Origin: Deltaproteobacteria bacterium
Lineage (GTDB): Bacteria > Myxococcota > B64-G9
DNA length: 5,259 bases
Direction: 5' to 3'
Assembly: GCA_030591745.1 (NCBI GenBank)
Contig: JAUVAM010000341.1
Span: 1 to 5,259 of the forward strand
The notes below the pieces were generated by a model, which saw only the letters and a program-made list of their open reading frames with translations, had not been told where the DNA came from and made no database searches. This document shows, in pieces, positions 1 through 5,176 of this stretch; the stretch's first letter is position 1, and every line of letters starts with the position of its first letter. A program made the position numbers and the translations under genes.

Positions 1-18
1 ATCAGTACCCGCCAGTAG

Positions 19-54
19 AAAAAAAATAAAGCCGGCACCATTTACGGCACCGGC
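19..54 (-). terminator. Rho-independent terminator of the peroxiredoxin gene
   Basis: Read on the minus strand, 54-31 gives two 9-nt arms (GCCGGUGCC and GGUGCCGGC) around a 6-nt loop (GUAAAU). All nine positions pair in RNA because the central UG/UG step forms two G-U wobbles. On the plus strand the same bases would give C/A mismatches. The stem is followed by UUUAUUUUUUUU (30-19). The wobbles and the U tract make it directional for minus-strand transcripts. It lies 30 bp past the peroxiredoxin stop codon and ends the minus-strand gene series. Confidence 0.88.
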
Positions 55-84
55 TTCATTCACTCAATGCTTTGTTGCTAAAAC

Positions 85-819
85 CTAGTAAACACCCACA
101 TCCTCAGGAATACGGGTGGTGATCATCTTTGCGCCGGGAGTCCAACCCGCGGGCGCGGCCTTGCCCTTGTTCTTGGCAACGGCCTTCATGGCTTGGATCT
201 GGCGGATCAATTCATCCACGCTACGTCCCACGGGGCCGGTCAAGACTTCGACGGCCATGACGGTTCCCTTGGGGCTGATGATGAAACGACCACGCTGGTT
301 CAAGCCCGAACCCGGTTGCCAAACGCCATAGGCGCGGGACACGGCACCTGAAGGGTCGGAAGCCAGGGCGTACTTGACGTTCTTCACAGTCGGAGAGCTC
401 TTCTTAAACATGATGTGCGAAAATACGGTATCGGTGCTGATGGCGATAACTTCCACGCCCAATTTCTTCAACTCGGTGTATTTGTCTGCGACCGCAGACA
501 GCTCAGTCGGTCAGACAAATGTGAAGTCTGCCGGGTAAAAGCAGACCACACGCCATTTGCCATCGTAATCGGACAATTTGATGTTCTTGACCTTTTTGCC
601 CACAACGGCGGCCAGTTCAAAATTGGGCGCCTGCTGACCCGGCAAGGGCACGGGGCTGACCAGCAATGCAGCCGGACCCGCGGCAGGTTGAGCCGCCACG
701 GCCGCATTGGGCTTCTGGGCCTTTTTGGTCCCGCAGGGACCCAAGACCTGGGCCGAGGCCAAAGGTGCCATAAAGGCAACCAAAGCCAGAGCCGCAATGA
801 ACGTTCCCAGTCTCCTCAT
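85..819 (-). CDS. prxU: Exported selenocysteine peroxiredoxin (PrxU type, AhpC/Prx1 family), in-frame UGA read as Sec103
   Basis: Thiol (here selenol) peroxidase that would reduce H2O2 or organic peroxides. The frame is 244 residues with one internal TGA at codon 103 (513-511), ending at TAG 87-85. Residues 1-23 are a Sec signal peptide (MRR, hydrophobic core, ASA cleavage site), followed by an Ala/Pro-rich linker to about residue 60 and a Prx domain starting at PGQQAPNF. The active site reads P96-x3-T100-x2-U103-P-T-E, with the conserved Arg near 176 (QRGRF). The coding frame is intact for 142 codons after the TGA, and a SECIS-like hairpin follows the UGA. The usual C-terminal resolving Cys (V-C-P-A-x-W) is Ala222 (A-A-P-A-G-W). 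The only cysteines are C29 in the linker and C93. ATG 819 is chosen because AAAGGAG lies 6 nt upstream and the signal peptide begins there; an upstream in-frame ATG near 900 would bury the signal. The alternative is a nonsense-mutated pseudogene, which is unlikely given the hairpin and the exact catalytic position. Confidence 0.9.
483..500 (-). promoter_or_regulatory. Bacterial SECIS-like hairpin downstream of the Sec UGA
   Basis: In the mRNA, 500-483 folds as UGUCUGC-GGUC-GCAGACA, a perfect 7-bp stem with a 4-nt loop. The loop starts 18 nt after the last base of the UGA if counted inclusively (17 nt between). From memory of the E. coli fdhF element, its apical loop is also GGUC with 18 nt between UGA and loop. 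The G and U of this loop are the bases SelB recognises. The bulged U on the 5' side of the fdhF stem is not obvious here. The hairpin lies inside the coding sequence (codons for Leu107 to Asp112), as expected in bacteria. Confidence 0.8.
511..513 (-). other. In-frame UGA selenocysteine codon
   Basis: On the minus strand the codons read GAC TTC ACA TTT GTC TGA CCG ACT GAG CTG, that is D-F-T-F-V-U-P-T-E-L. The peroxidatic cysteine of the Prx1/AhpC family occupies exactly this position in the T-F-V-C-P-T-E motif. TGA also ends the TonB receptor (946-944) and the 211-residue protein (3212-3210) with normal C-termini, so a genome-wide TGA reassignment does not explain it. Confidence 0.9.
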
Positions 820-825
820 TCTTTT

Positions 826-832
826 CTCCTTT
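826..832 (-). promoter_or_regulatory. Ribosome binding site of the peroxiredoxin gene
   Basis: The minus strand reads AAAGGAG, then 6 nt, then ATG at 819. This strong Shine-Dalgarno site decides the start in favour of 819 and places the signal peptide at the true N-terminus. Confidence 0.85.
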
Positions 833-859
833 GCTGTGGAAGTTTGGACCTGTGCATGG

Positions 860-897
860 TGGCAAGCCCCATCGGACATGTCAAGCCATATCGGACA
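860..897 (-). repeat. Tandem 19-bp direct repeat upstream of the peroxiredoxin gene
   Basis: On the minus strand two adjoining 19-nt units, TGTCCGATATGGCTTGACA (897-879) and TGTCCGATGGGGCTTGCCA (878-860), match at 16 of 19 positions with no gap between them. The junction contains the 8-bp palindrome GACATGTC (875-882). They lie about 40-80 bp ahead of the start codon, where operators for a regulated promoter would be expected. The first unit contains TTGACA (884-879), but nothing at 16-18 nt spacing resembles a good -10 (best is CACCAT). A regulator-binding role is inference. Confidence 0.6.
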
Positions 898-910
898 CAT
901 TGAGTCCGAT
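890..910. repeat. Inverted repeat ATCGGAC-N7-GTCCGAT, possible operator
   Basis: The plus strand carries ATCGGAC (890-896), a 7-nt spacer, and GTCCGAT (904-910), a perfect dyad. Its left arm is shared with the tandem 19-bp repeat, so the ATCGGAC half-site occurs three times within 871-910 (two direct, one inverted). On the minus strand a CATAAT -10-like hexamer (914-909) abuts the dyad but has no matching -35. Together these look like a binding site array for a dimeric regulator controlling the peroxiredoxin gene. The regulator is unknown. Confidence 0.5.
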
Positions 911-943
911 TATGAAACTCCGAAATGGTTTCGCGGGAAGAAC

Positions 944-3205
944 TCAATACTGAGTCAACAGGGACATGCTGACCCCGATGCCCGGGGCGTCGATGCCGGA
1001 ACCGTGATAGCGGTACGACAAATCGCCAAGGTTGGTGGCGGCCAGATCCAAACGCAGGCCGCGATGAAAACGATAGCCGCCGCGCACATTGATCGTGGCC
1101 CAGGCCCCCGTCCCCGGACAAGACATCCCGGAGTCGGCGTAGCTGTCACCCAGATGATTCGGATCCTGGCAGATACGCAGATCGACAAGATCACTGGGGT
1201 GCAGACGCGTTTTCTCAGCGGCGAAGCGCGTGAAGAGCTCCAGGTAGAACCCCCCTCCCAAAGGACTGTATCGCAGGCCCGCCGAGCCCATCAGCGGAGG
1301 CTCCCGTCGAATGGGGGTGATCTGCCCCAATCCGTCGTCCATTTCTCCACGTACCCAGGCCAGCCGGGCCCACAGCAAAGTATCCCACCAGGGGCCCAGA
1401 GTCAGTGTGCCCTCCATGCCCCAAAGCAAGCCTTCCGCGCTGTTGACCCGCTGCACCACCGGCTTGTCGCCAACCGCCACCGGATCCAGGCCGAAGGCCA
1501 TCCACTCGACCTCGCCCAACTGTCGCTCGTCGATGGCGTCGCGAAGAAAGCTGACAAAGACGTTTCCGAATAAATGAACGGCTGCCAGATTCAGCCTGCC
1601 GCCCAGTTCCAGGCTGTGGCTCTTGACGGGCGCGAGTTCGTCGTTGGGCACCTCGAACTTGCCGCCCGTATCACCAAGCACAGTGGCCTCTTGCAGATTG
1701 GGTGCACGAAAGCCCTGAGAAAAATTCAGATAGGCCATGAACCGCCGCTTGTGCAAGTACTTCACGCCTGCCGTGCCCACCAGACCCGTGTGGTCGAAAT
1801 CCACATCGCCCAGGCCGGGCACCTCCGGCGCATGGGCCCTGAAATGGCTAACGCGCCCCCCCAAAGTCGCCACCAAGGCCAGGTCACCCCTGCGCCAAAG
1901 ATCCCCTTCGGCCAAAACAAAGGCACCCAAAGACAAGTAGCTCGAGTCATCGGAGAAGTTGCCGCGCGGGGCATCGACCCAGTTCCATGCCTCTTCCTCT
2001 CCCGCCCGATGCTCCTTTTTGCCCGAAGAGACAAAATCACCGTAAGCCTCCATGCCTGTATTCAAACGCAGGCGCCCCTGCCAAAACGCCATCTCTCCAT
2101 TGGCCAGCAGACCCGGCGTCCAGACCGTGTCACGGTAGACATCATGGCGCGTCAAGAGATCGACCGGCTGTTCCATGCCCCACGGCAGCACACCCAGGCA
2201 GAAATCAGCGTCGCCGGCCAGGGGCGAATCGGGCATGCTGCAACGGTAGGCGTTCACCACTTCATGCGTGCGGTGCAAAGACAGGGCCAGTCGAAGCTCC
2301 CGCAAGAACCCCGTCGGCCGAAGGCGCAGGTCCAGCCAAAGCAAATCGTCGTCGTTGTCGTAGAAACGAAAACGCCCCTCGTAAATCCGATCGACGCGCC
2401 CCGCCCCACGCATGCGGTTGCCCAAATAGCTCATGCCCAGTTCCCAGTCTTCACCCAGACGCAGTCGGGCCCGCGCACGCCAGGCACCCTGATTGTGATC
2501 GCTCAAGGCCTGTGTCTCGCCCCCGCCGGCGCGCAGGGTGTCGAACCGCCTGAAAGCGCCGCCCACAAGCAGACCGCCTTCGGGGCTGTTCCACGCGCTC
2601 TCAGCCCAGAGAGCCGAAGACTGGTCGTGACTCGCATAACGCACGCCGCCCATGGCGCTCAAGCCCCGAGCCTTACGCCAGCCGGAGGGCATCACCTGAA
2701 TCACCCCACCCACTGCGTCCGAGCCGTGACGCACGGAACCAGGCCCGAGCATGAGTTCCACCCGCCCGATGGAGGCGGGATCAATCTGCGCAAGATACTG
2801 GTTGGGCCCGGTCCGGAAAGTGGAGTTATTGAATCGGATGCCGTCGATAAGAATCAGGTTGTCCGGCCCCACCATGCCCCGAAGAAAAGGCGCACCGGCA
2901 CCGGCATTCGTTCGCTGCATGAACACGCCGCTGGTCTCCAACAAGGCATCCGGCAGACTCTGGGCCTGAATACGCAAAACATCTTCATTCAGCAAGAGAT
3001 GCAGGGAACGATCAACCTCAAAGGCCGGCTGCCCGCAACGCAGGGCCGTGATGAGCATGACCTCACCATCGAGCACAGGGCTTGGGCATTCGGCTTGCTC
3101 CGAAGTCTCCTGCTCAGACTCCGATTCATCCTCTCCCCAAGCCGTTGCGGGCAGCAGAGCCAGGCCAAAAACCAAACAGAAACGTAGCCTGTGCATGCCC
3201 ATCAT
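944..3205 (-). CDS. TonB-dependent outer-membrane receptor, possibly heme/hemoprotein type
   Basis: A 753-residue outer-membrane active transporter energised by TonB. A signal peptide (about 4-24, ending ATAWG) is followed by an acidic Glu/Ser stretch (25-39) and a TonB-box-like segment E48-V-M-L-I-T-A54. The plug domain spans about 63-172, with signatures FLRGM (107-111), NLILIDGIRFNNSTFRTGPN (116-135), and RVELMLGPGSVRHGSDAVGG (148-167). The rest is the beta-barrel, ending in a C-terminal aromatic residue (LLTQY) as barrel-assembly signals do. The late motif YRYHGSGIDAPG resembles the YRxHGSGxxxPG segment of heme/hemoglobin-type receptors; substrate assignment from this is tentative. Cysteine pairs C322/C336 and C679/C696 probably close external loops by disulfides. 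Start 3205 is ATG, with in-frame ATGs also at codons 2 and 4; the Shine-Dalgarno is weak, and the upstream gene ends 4 nt before it, suggesting translational coupling. Confidence 0.93.
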   Translation of the reverse strand: MMGMHRLRFCLVFGLALLPATAWGEDESESEQETSEQAECPSPVLDGEVMLITALRCGQPAFEVDRSLHLLLNEDVLRIQAQSLPDALLETSGVFMQRTNAGAGAPFLRGMVGPDNLILIDGIRFNNSTFRTGPNQYLAQIDPASIGRVELMLGPGSVRHGSDAVGGVIQVMPSGWRKARGLSAMGGVRYASHDQSSALWAESAWNSPEGGLLVGGAFRRFDTLRAGGGETQALSDHNQGAWRARARLRLGEDWELGMSYLGNRMRGAGRVDRIYEGRFRFYDNDDDLLWLDLRLRPTGFLRELRLALSLHRTHEVVNAYRCSMPDSPLAGDADFCLGVLPWGMEQPVDLLTRHDVYRDTVWTPGLLANGEMAFWQGRLRLNTGMEAYGDFVSSGKKEHRAGEEEAWNWVDAPRGNFSDDSSYLSLGAFVLAEGDLWRRGDLALVATLGGRVSHFRAHAPEVPGLGDVDFDHTGLVGTAGVKYLHKRRFMAYLNFSQGFRAPNLQEATVLGDTGGKFEVPNDELAPVKSHSLELGGRLNLAAVHLFGNVFVSFLRDAIDERQLGEVEWMAFGLDPVAVGDKPVVQRVNSAEGLLWGMEGTLTLGPWWDTLLWARLAWVRGEMDDGLGQITPIRREPPLMGSAGLRYSPLGGGFYLELFTRFAAEKTRLHPSDLVDLRICQDPNHLGDSYADSGMSCPGTGAWATINVRGGYRFHRGLRLDLAATNLGDLSYRYHGSGIDAPGIGVSMSLLTQY

Positions 3206-3209
3206 GCGT

Positions 3210-3845
3210 TCAAGTCCAGTTCACCCGGTAGGTCAGGTGAAGCCGGGCCACACCTGCTTTTGCTTCCATGGGTTCAGTGGGAAGAAAGCGCACATCCACG
3301 GTTTTGGCACCGGCCAGCGCGAGTATGATCTCGGTGTACAGTTTCAATGAAACGCGCAGCCAGCTTCCCAGGGGGACGGGAATGCCTCTGAAGTGGGCCA
3401 CCCGCTCGGCTTCAGCGACTCGCTCGACCTCCAGGTCGCAGAAATCAAACATCTGCGACATCATGATCGGCAAACGATCCGCGACAAATTTTGGGGAGGT
3501 GAGTTTTAAAAGGAACTTGTAAATGCCGCCCGAATCCTGCTCCACCTGCCAGGTGGTTCGTTGGACAAGATAGTCTTCCACCGACAAGTTCATGACTCTT
3601 GCTTCGTGAGCGATGAGTTTCGGCGCCAACAAGGCGTCGTACCAGAAGGCCGGCAAAAACGTTTGTCCGATGAAATCCGCCAAGGGCCCCGGGCCAATGG
3701 CTTCGACAAGGGCGTCCAATCCACCAGGCACCTTCTTCTTGAAAAACTTCTGCGTGCCCAGGTAAAGCGAGCCCTTGGCCTTAAACGGACTTTCCCCGAA
3801 AGCAAACTCCGCTCCGGGAGGCAGGTGATTTGAGGTGGAAGTCAC
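3210..3845 (-). CDS. Soluble 211-residue protein of unknown function, weak TIGR02265/DUF2378 resemblance
   Basis: No signal peptide or membrane segment is visible, so the product is probably cytoplasmic. The N-terminal part (about 22-75) contains KGSLYLGTQKFF, a glycine-rich turn (PGGLDALVEAIGPGPL) and FLPAFWYD (63-70). This pattern recalls the TIGR02265/DUF2378 paralogous family of myxobacteria, where a WY pair follows a similar helix, but I recognise it only weakly and name no function. There is a single Cys (MFDFCDLEVERV). The C-terminal third alternates hydrophobic residues (LRVSLKLYTEIILALAG, VARLHLTYRVNW), suggesting beta strands with one helix, and the fragment may be a sensor or ligand-binding fold. 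The start is GTG at 3845, with GGAG about 10 nt upstream; no closer ATG is available before the conserved part. It lies 37 bp after the HhH gene and 4 bp before the receptor gene, so co-transcription is likely. Confidence 0.8.
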   Translation of the reverse strand: MTSTSNHLPPGAEFAFGESPFKAKGSLYLGTQKFFKKKVPGGLDALVEAIGPGPLADFIGQTFLPAFWYDALLAPKLIAHEARVMNLSVEDYLVQRTTWQVEQDSGGIYKFLLKLTSPKFVADRLPIMMSQMFDFCDLEVERVAEAERVAHFRGIPVPLGSWLRVSLKLYTEIILALAGAKTVDVRFLPTEPMEAKAGVARLHLTYRVNWT

Positions 3846-3867
3846 TGGCTCGTGGCTCCGAACGTCC

Positions 3868-3880
3868 AGCGCATAGCGCT
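3868..3880. repeat. Short dyad AGCGC-ATA-GCGCT between two operon genes
   Basis: A perfect 5-bp inverted repeat lies in the 37-bp gap between the HhH gene and the next gene. No U tract follows on either strand, so it is not a typical terminator. It could be a minor mRNA hairpin or chance. Confidence 0.3.
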
Positions 3881-3882
3881 CA

Positions 3883-4242
3883 CTACTTCTTCAAGGGCTT
3901 TTTGTCAGGAGCCGGGCAGGCCTTTTGGAGTTTGCCGTTGAAGCAGAGGGCTTTCAGGTTGTCGGCACAGAGCTTTGGCCCGACGCCGGGAACTTTCATC
4001 AGGGTTTTCCAGTTTTGGAAATTCCAGATTTTCTTTTTGGCCTTGGTGGCTTTGATGCGCATGGCCTTGCGGTGGTCGACTATTTTCTTGGCCAGGGCCG
4101 GGCCCACACCCTTGAGTTTTTCCAGATTCTTGGCGCTGGCTTTTTCCACATCGATGCACTTATCCGCGGCCAAAGAGGGGGCGGTCATGCCCCAGGCTGC
4201 CAAAAGTCCGAGAGCCAATACAAACACAAAGATTCGTTTCAT
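3883..4242 (-). CDS. Secreted ComEA-like helix-hairpin-helix protein
   Basis: A 119-residue exported protein. Residues 1-26 form a Sec signal peptide (MKR, hydrophobic core, cleavage after SLAA). The mature part has two helix-hairpin-helix motifs, LKGVGPALAKKI (43-54) and VPGVGPKLCADNL (84-96), joined by a Lys-rich segment with WNFQNWKTL. The arrangement C-I-D-V-E-K-A-S-A-K-N-L-E-K-L-K-G-V-G matches the ComEA-type start (I-N-x-N-x-A-x-x-x-E-L-x-x-L-P-G-I-G). The family binds double-stranded DNA, classically in the periplasm during uptake; here DNA binding is inferred only. Four mature cysteines (C29, C92, C100, C109) could form two disulfides. ATG 4242 is chosen because AGGAGG lies 7 nt upstream and the signal peptide starts there. 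The frame stays open upstream to 4845 but that part is antisense to the divergent gene. It is the first gene of the minus-strand series. Confidence 0.85.
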   Translation of the reverse strand: MKRIFVFVLALGLLAAWGMTAPSLAADKCIDVEKASAKNLEKLKGVGPALAKKIVDHRKAMRIKATKAKKKIWNFQNWKTLMKVPGVGPKLCADNLKALCFNGKLQKACPAPDKKPLKK

Positions 4243-4249
4243 GGTCTTG

Positions 4250-4255
4250 CCTCCT
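4250..4255 (-). promoter_or_regulatory. Ribosome binding site of the HhH gene
   Basis: AGGAGG on the minus strand, 7 nt before ATG 4242. A near-ideal Shine-Dalgarno that rules against any of the longer upstream starts in this frame. Confidence 0.85.
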
Positions 4256-4271
4256 GTTGTCAATTGGGGGG

Positions 4272-4300
4272 ATGATAGCGCCAAAGGAGCAACATGCCAA
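4272..4300 (-). promoter_or_regulatory. Sigma70-like promoter for the minus-strand gene cluster
   Basis: On the minus strand TTGGCA (4300-4295), a 17-nt spacer, and TATCAT (4277-4272) each match the consensus at 5 of 6 bases. Transcription would start near 4265, giving a leader of about 23 nt that contains the Shine-Dalgarno of the HhH gene. The -35 hexamer lies inside the first codons of the divergent plus-strand gene, so the two transcription units are packed tightly. Confidence 0.5.
4283..4289 (+). promoter_or_regulatory. Ribosome binding site of the membrane-anchored protein
   Basis: AAAGGAG on the plus strand, 4 nt ahead of ATG 4294, supports this start. No clear plus-strand -35/-10 pair is seen within the 51-bp gap, so its promoter must be weak, overlap the HhH gene start, or be of another sigma class. 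Confidence 0.6.
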
Positions 4301-5163
4301 GACCAGGGAAAAAAGAGCGCCAGGCCACTATCATTACGATAGCGCTTGCTCTCTTCATGGTCCTGCTCGCTGCGGGCTTTATCTTGGTGATTGAAAACCA
4401 GAATGAAATGGAGCCGCCTCCTTCCTTGTTCAACAAGCCAGCCCAGACACCGCCCCTGCCCGCGGGAACAGGAAACGTCGCCCTGCCCGAAACCGTCTCC
4501 GCACGGATTATCATACGCAAAAAGCAAGGCGGCGGATTGCTGGGCTGGGACGAAATGAGCGTACAGACGGCCCCAGCCTTGGCCTTTGGTGCTTGTGATT
4601 CCTGGGAACAGCAAAAACTTTTCGGGCTTGGCCCGAAATACAAGCTCGAGCCCAATTCGTGTTCCTCGACGGGCCTTCCCGAAGGACCCAAGCTGCCCAA
4701 AAAATCCTGGCTGCTCGTCATGGAAGAACCCACCGACCCCTTGGAGTCCACCCTTCGCTCGCGTTCCACCTACGCAAACATCGAGCATCAAGAAATGATG
4801 CTTTTCCTGGCAAGCCAGCTGGAATGGCGGCGTGTCCGATACCATGTGATACCAGCTGAAGCCGGATACTTAGAGCCCATACGGGCCTTCCAGTACAGAC
4901 TGTACCCAAATGAAAAAAGCTGCCGTCGGGCACAGGCCAAGCTCAGCCCAGCGGTCAAATTCATCGCGGAGGCCAAAAGCTCTGGGATTGAGCAAGCCAT
5001 CGAAGATCAAAAAAAGCGGGTAGCCTCGGTCTGCGTCCCCGAGGGCAAGGCCTCGGCCTGCGAAACCAGCCGCCTGGTGTTGCAATACCTGAGACGAAGG
5101 CAGATGAGCCCGACTCGTCCCCAAAAAATCGACCCGCCCCACTGCAGGCCGTCGACGCCATAA
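4294..5163 (+). CDS. Membrane-anchored protein of unknown function with six cysteines
   Basis: A 289-residue protein I do not recognise. A positively charged start (RPGKKERQ) precedes one hydrophobic helix at about 12-33, so it is probably a signal-anchored inner-membrane protein with the rest in the periplasm. A Pro-rich linker (about 41-65) follows, then a domain with six cysteines (C101, C123, C210, C247, C256, C284), consistent with disulfides. Other visible segments are LLGWDEMSVQT, KLPKKSWLLVMEEP and a basic helical region SSGIEQAIEDQKKR. The tail is Pro-rich and basic. AAAGGAG (4283-4289) lies 4 nt before ATG 4294, a little close but good. It diverges from the HhH gene across only 51 bp, and its stop codon overlaps the Shine-Dalgarno of the next gene (TAAGGAG), so it is probably co-transcribed with the epimerase. 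Confidence 0.75.
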   Translation: MPRPGKKERQATIITIALALFMVLLAAGFILVIENQNEMEPPPSLFNKPAQTPPLPAGTGNVALPETVSARIIIRKKQGGGLLGWDEMSVQTAPALAFGACDSWEQQKLFGLGPKYKLEPNSCSSTGLPEGPKLPKKSWLLVMEEPTDPLESTLRSRSTYANIEHQEMMLFLASQLEWRRVRYHVIPAEAGYLEPIRAFQYRLYPNEKSCRRAQAKLSPAVKFIAEAKSSGIEQAIEDQKKRVASVCVPEGKASACETSRLVLQYLRRRQMSPTRPQKIDPPHCRPSTP

Positions 5164-5176
5164 GGAGCCACGGAAT

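Larger units (their letters stand above)
820..943 (-). other. Regulatory gap between the TonB receptor and peroxiredoxin genes
   Basis: This 124-bp non-coding stretch holds the peroxiredoxin Shine-Dalgarno site and the two repeat structures listed separately. Just past the receptor stop codon is a small hairpin (CGAAA-TGG-TTTCG at 921-933) without a U tract, so no convincing terminator separates the two genes. Readthrough from the upstream genes is possible, as is an independent promoter in the repeat region. I could not settle on a promoter with both hexamers well matched. Confidence 0.5.

Noticed and set aside
879..884. TTGACA in the tandem repeat as a firm promoter -35 for the peroxiredoxin gene
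   Set aside because: The hexamer is perfect but the sequence 16-18 nt downstream (CACCAT and neighbours) is a poor -10; kept only as part of the repeat.
511..900. Peroxiredoxin as a truncated gene or pseudogene with a nonsense mutation or frameshift
   Set aside because: The frame is the same on both sides, the only interruption is TGA at the catalytic Cys position, the downstream 142 codons are intact, and a SECIS-like hairpin follows.
820..900. Longer peroxiredoxin start at the ATG near 900
   Set aside because: It would add 27 residues ahead of a clear signal peptide, has no better Shine-Dalgarno, and would translate through the repeat region; ATG 819 has AAAGGAG at 6 nt.
921..933. Hairpin CGAAA-TGG-TTTCG as a terminator after the TonB receptor
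   Set aside because: The stem is 5 bp, partly A/T, and no U tract follows on the minus strand.
707..1573. Plus-strand open frame of 288 codons
   Set aside because: It runs antisense across the peroxiredoxin start, the regulatory gap and the receptor end, with no family resemblance or ribosome binding site.
1574..3187. Plus-strand open frame of 537 codons
   Set aside because: It lies wholly antisense to the TonB receptor, has low-complexity His/Gln/Pro/Arg-rich composition and no recognisable domain; it is a GC-driven shadow.
511..3212. Genome-wide reassignment of TGA to an amino acid
   Set aside because: The TonB receptor and the 211-residue protein both end at TGA with sensible C-termini, and the receptor ends in the expected aromatic barrel signal.
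4259..4264. TTGACA on the minus strand as a -35 box
   Set aside because: It lies only about 17 nt from the HhH start codon and next to the Shine-Dalgarno, leaving no room for a -10 and a leader.
4243..4845. N-terminal extension of the HhH protein to 320 residues
   Set aside because: The extra part is antisense to the plus-strand membrane protein, and it would place the signal peptide internally; AGGAGG sits just before ATG 4242.
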